Of a stretch of DNA of 53,922 nucleotides, positions 51,379 through 53,922 are shown in pieces. The position numbers and the translations under genes are program-made. The stretch's first letter is position 1; each line of letters starts with the position of its first letter. This stretch comes from Candidatus Sulfopaludibacter sp. (GTDB taxonomy: Bacteria; Acidobacteriota; Terriglobia; Bryobacterales; Bryobacteraceae): the NCBI GenBank assembly GCA_031292755.1, contig JARLGM010000025.1, forward strand, positions 1 through 53,922. The letters run 5' to 3'. A model generated the notes under the pieces. The model saw nothing but the letters and a program-made list of their open reading frames with translations. It searched no databases and was not told the origin of the DNA.

Positions 51379-53922
51379 TAGAATCTAAACCTCAGAGTGG
51401 CTTGCAGGACACGCATTCCGTTTGCGACGGTCGGTAACCCGAACTGCGAACTGCCCAGGGTGGTGTTCCACGTCGGGAAGGTCACATGGTTTAACAGGTT
51501 GGTGGCCTGGAACTGCAGATCGGCGCTGCGCCGCTCGCCGATTCGAATGGTGCGGGACGCCTGGCCGTTCAGGCTGAAGGCGTCGGGTCCGTTGAGGGAA
51601 TTGCGCTCCAGGCTGCCCCACGTACCCGGCGCCGGAGCCACGAACGCCAGCGAATTCAAATTCGCGCCGGCTACATCGTAGACCGGCAGACCCGTCAGGT
51701 TCGGCCGCTCGCTGCCGGTCACGCCGGTCCCTTTCACCGTGAGGGGAACGCTGACATTCAGGGGAAGCGCGCTGCCCACCGTGATATTCGTCAGCACAGT
51801 CCAGTCCTTAAGCAGTGTCCCTTTCCAGCCCTTCAGCAGGGTGCCGCCGCGGGTGCCTACGCCGGTGCTGTACTGCGCCTGCACGCTCAGGGTATCGGCA
51901 CGAATCCCGCTGGACCGCGCGCGTTCCCCGGCCAGATCCAGCCAGTTCTGCGCCTGCACCGCACCGCCCAGGGCATCGTCCATCGCCTTGCTGTGAACAT
52001 ACAGGATGTTGCCCGAGAAGCCGCTGCGGAAGCGCCGCTGCAACTGGAAGATGACCGAGTTGAACGTGTTGTCGCCGTTGGACGTCTCATAGGTGTAGCC
52101 CGACGGCCCAAACGGTCCGGGAACCAGCGGATTGGAAGCGGTGAACCCATTCGGCACCGAATTGGGAAGGAACGTCTGCGGCAGACGCGTACCCTTCGAT
52201 CCGGAATAGGTGACGGTGGCCACCAGGTTGAACTTCAGGTTTTGCTGGACGGCCATCTGCCAGTTCTGCGAGTAACCCACCTGGAAGTTGGGGTCGATGG
52301 CGAAGGTGTTGGTGGTCTGATTGGGCGGAATCAACAGCCCGGTGGCCATGGTCAACAGATCGCTTGGCGAACTCGAGAGGCGCGCGGTGGTGGAGATGGG
52401 CGATTGCTGGGCCATTTGGTTGGCGATACCGGAGTACACCGAAGTGTTGTAGTAAACGCCGTAGCCGCCGCGAACCACCATGGTGCCCTTCTTAAATGGC
52501 CGGTAGGCGAAACCGACGCGCGGCTCGAAACCGCCCTTGGTTCCGTTCACCAGCGAGTTGGGCAACCCCACCTGAGACGCCGTTACCGAACATGCGGTGC
52601 CCGGCACGGCCGTAGCACAAACCGGCGCGATCGAGGAGAAGCCCGGCCCCACGTTCAGATTGACCATGCGCCCGTAGAGTTCCGTGATGGGCGTGGCGTA
52701 TTCCCAACGGAAGCCGGTCACCAGGGTAAGCTGGCCATTCACCTGCCAACTGTCATTGACGAAGCCATCCAGCCACGTGGTGCGGAAATACTTGTCGGGG
52801 TTGCCAAACGCGATCGAGGTAGTATCGGCATAGCCCAGCAGGAAATCGGCAAAATCGTACCCGGTGCCGTTCACGGCAACGCCGCCCAGGTACTGCTGCG
52901 TAGCCGTGCCGTTGAACGTAAAACTGCCCCGGGGATTCTGCTGCGAATACGGATTGATATCCTGCCGCCGCACGTCACCGCCGAACTGAATGGTGTGTGT
53001 TCCCTTGATCCACATCAGCGTGTCGCCGGCCGCGCTGGTATTGTTTTTGTTGATCGCCGCGTTCGAGTCGCTCAACCCCTGGATGTTCGTAAAGTTGAGC
53101 GAGGGCGGTCCGTAATTCAGGGGACTCTGGTTGGTTCCCTGGATGCCTGCCTCCAGCGCGATGTTCTGGCCATTGGCAAAGGAGGGAGTGGCTTGCGTGT
53201 TCGACCGGCTGAAGTTGTATCGCGCCGTGTTGATGACGCGCTGGGTCACATGGTAGATCCAACTTGTATTGGCATTGATGCCGATCATGTGCTGTTTGTC
53301 CACGAATCCAAAGATATTGCCATTGGAGTTGGTCAGGTCGCTGCGCTGGTAGCCCATGCCGAAGGTGAACTGGTTCTTCGGATTCAGGGTCTGGCTGATG
53401 CGCGTATTGATATTGTCCTGGTTGGAGACTCCGACAAACGGGATTTGATAATTGAACCGCGTGTTGACCGGGAAGTTTTGCTGCGGATACAGACTGAGCA
53501 GCGTCGTCGCCTGGGGGCTGATCCGGTTAGTCGGAATGACGTTGTTCGGAAACGGGCTGCCGCCTATCGGGTCGAAAATTGAAATCGGGCCGCCGCCGGC
53601 AGGGACGGCCCCCGAGAGGTCGCCGCCGCGTTCGGCGAGTGTCGGCACCAGGCCGGTCAACGTGGATCCGTTGCGATTGCGCGTCAACTGATAGTTGATA
53701 AAGAACGTCGTCTTATCGCCGCTCAACAGGTGCGGTATCTTGAGCGGACCGCCGCCGCTGGCCGTCATCCGAGCTTTGGCGTACGCCGCTTTGGCAGTAT
53801 CCGCGCCGGCGATGGAGTACGAGCGCGCATCCAAAGCCGAATTGTCCAGAATGAATGCCAGGTTGGCGTTATAGCGAGGCCGTGAGCCGCGCCGGCCGTT
53901 GCCGAACGAATTGGGATTCCCA
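51378..53922 (-). CDS. TonB-dependent receptor, Oar-like (5' end outside window)
   Basis: The C-terminal ~848 residues of an outer-membrane TonB-dependent receptor. The frame stays open to the window edge, so the signal peptide and the usual N-terminal carboxypeptidase-like and plug domains are missing from view. Beta-barrel features include TTFFINYQLTRNRNGSTLTG, WLDGFVNDSWQVNGQLTLVTGFRWEY, PRVGFAYRPFKKGTMVVRGGYGVYY and a final aromatic residue (LRFRF), as in Oar-type receptors of Acidobacteria. These are thought to import oligosaccharides or other large substrates. It is followed by the coupled VWA gene. Confidence 0.92.
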   Translation of the reverse strand, partial: GNPNSFGNGRRGSRPRYNANLAFILDNSALDARSYSIAGADTAKAAYAKARMTASGGGPLKIPHLLSGDKTTFFINYQLTRNRNGSTLTGLVPTLAERGGDLSGAVPAGGGPISIFDPIGGSPFPNNVIPTNRISPQATTLLSLYPQQNFPVNTRFNYQIPFVGVSNQDNINTRISQTLNPKNQFTFGMGYQRSDLTNSNGNIFGFVDKQHMIGINANTSWIYHVTQRVINTARYNFSRSNTQATPSFANGQNIALEAGIQGTNQSPLNYGPPSLNFTNIQGLSDSNAAINKNNTSAAGDTLMWIKGTHTIQFGGDVRRQDINPYSQQNPRGSFTFNGTATQQYLGGVAVNGTGYDFADFLLGYADTTSIAFGNPDKYFRTTWLDGFVNDSWQVNGQLTLVTGFRWEYATPITELYGRMVNLNVGPGFSSIAPVCATAVPGTACSVTASQVGLPNSLVNGTKGGFEPRVGFAYRPFKKGTMVVRGGYGVYYNTSVYSGIANQMAQQSPISTTARLSSSPSDLLTMATGLLIPPNQTTNTFAIDPNFQVGYSQNWQMAVQQNLKFNLVATVTYSGSKGTRLPQTFLPNSVPNGFTASNPLVPGPFGPSGYTYETSNGDNTFNSVIFQLQRRFRSGFSGNILYVHSKAMDDALGGAVQAQNWLDLAGERARSSGIRADTLSVQAQYSTGVGTRGGTLLKGWKGTLLKDWTVLTNITVGSALPLNVSVPLTVKGTGVTGSERPNLTGLPVYDVAGANLNSLAFVAPAPGTWGSLERNSLNGPDAFSLNGQASRTIRIGERRSADLQFQATNLLNHVTFPTWNTTLGSSQFGLPTVANGMRVLQATLRFRF

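Overview
The window looks like chromosomal DNA of a high-GC soil acidobacterium, most likely the Solibacter/Bryobacter group (order Bryobacterales). The evidence is the mix of gene families: an ADOP-type MacB/FtsX permease, a TIGR03435/DUF3738 protein, a VWFA-related protein next to an Oar-like TonB-dependent receptor, an SBBP/BACON/DUF4214 giant exported protein, large VPS10/sortilin-like propellers and Tat-exported sugar isomerase-like TIM barrels. This placement is inferred from family content; there is no marker gene such as 16S rRNA.

Layout. 1-827: the end of a lower-GC gene of unknown function and a long RNA-type hairpin. 828-4250 (-): operon SRPBCC - ArsR regulator - ADOP permease, with a TTGACA-N17-GATACT promoter bracketed by two ACTTAAGT dyads. 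4253-6786 (-): haem lipoprotein - cupin - SDR operon. 6819-8808 (+): two Tat-exported TIM-barrel proteins. 8805-9998 (-): MFS transporter. 10406-15396 (+): a tightly coupled operon of M24 aminopeptidase, haem-b membrane protein, DUF3311, sodium:solute symporter and amidohydrolase. 15597-19526: a small exported protein and a tricorn-like S41 protease. 19475-21203: methyltransferase and ribokinase. 21207-28687: two divergent VPS10-like propeller proteins flanking a dihaem cytochrome and a small lipoprotein. 28689-29118: a decayed VapBC toxin-antitoxin locus. 29115-35530 (-): a Gld-like ABC exporter operon (ATPase, permease, GldG-like, DUF4340) followed by NAD-salvage genes pncB-pncA. 35903-36480: MazEF-like module. 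36569-39308: DUF3738 protein and a membrane Fe-S oxidoreductase. 39377-39465: tRNA-Leu(UAA). 39571-45916: coiled-coil protein, giant exported propeller protein and a tandem duplicate of its C-terminus. 45924-49121: aldo/keto reductase, WD40-like protein and metallophosphoesterase. 49207-53922 (-): VWA protein coupled to a TonB-dependent receptor that runs off the window edge.

How it works together. The gene set points to a peptide- and polymer-degrading heterotroph with heavy protein export. Peptides may be cut by the S41 and M24 peptidases, and products imported by the SSS transporter. Large beta-propeller proteins, TonB/VWA surface proteins and Tat-exported TIM barrels make up much of the exported load. 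Mobile content is small: two copies of a MITE-like element with terminal inverted repeats (10027-10336 and 24399-24840), one live-looking TA pair and one dead one.

The most unusual signals are the MITE-like pair carrying a shared small coding block, the dead VapBC, the ArsR promoter architecture, Gly/Arg-rich inserts recurring in unrelated exported proteins, several apparently leaderless starts, and the tandem DUF4214 duplication. No CRISPR array, prophage or complete IS transposase was seen.
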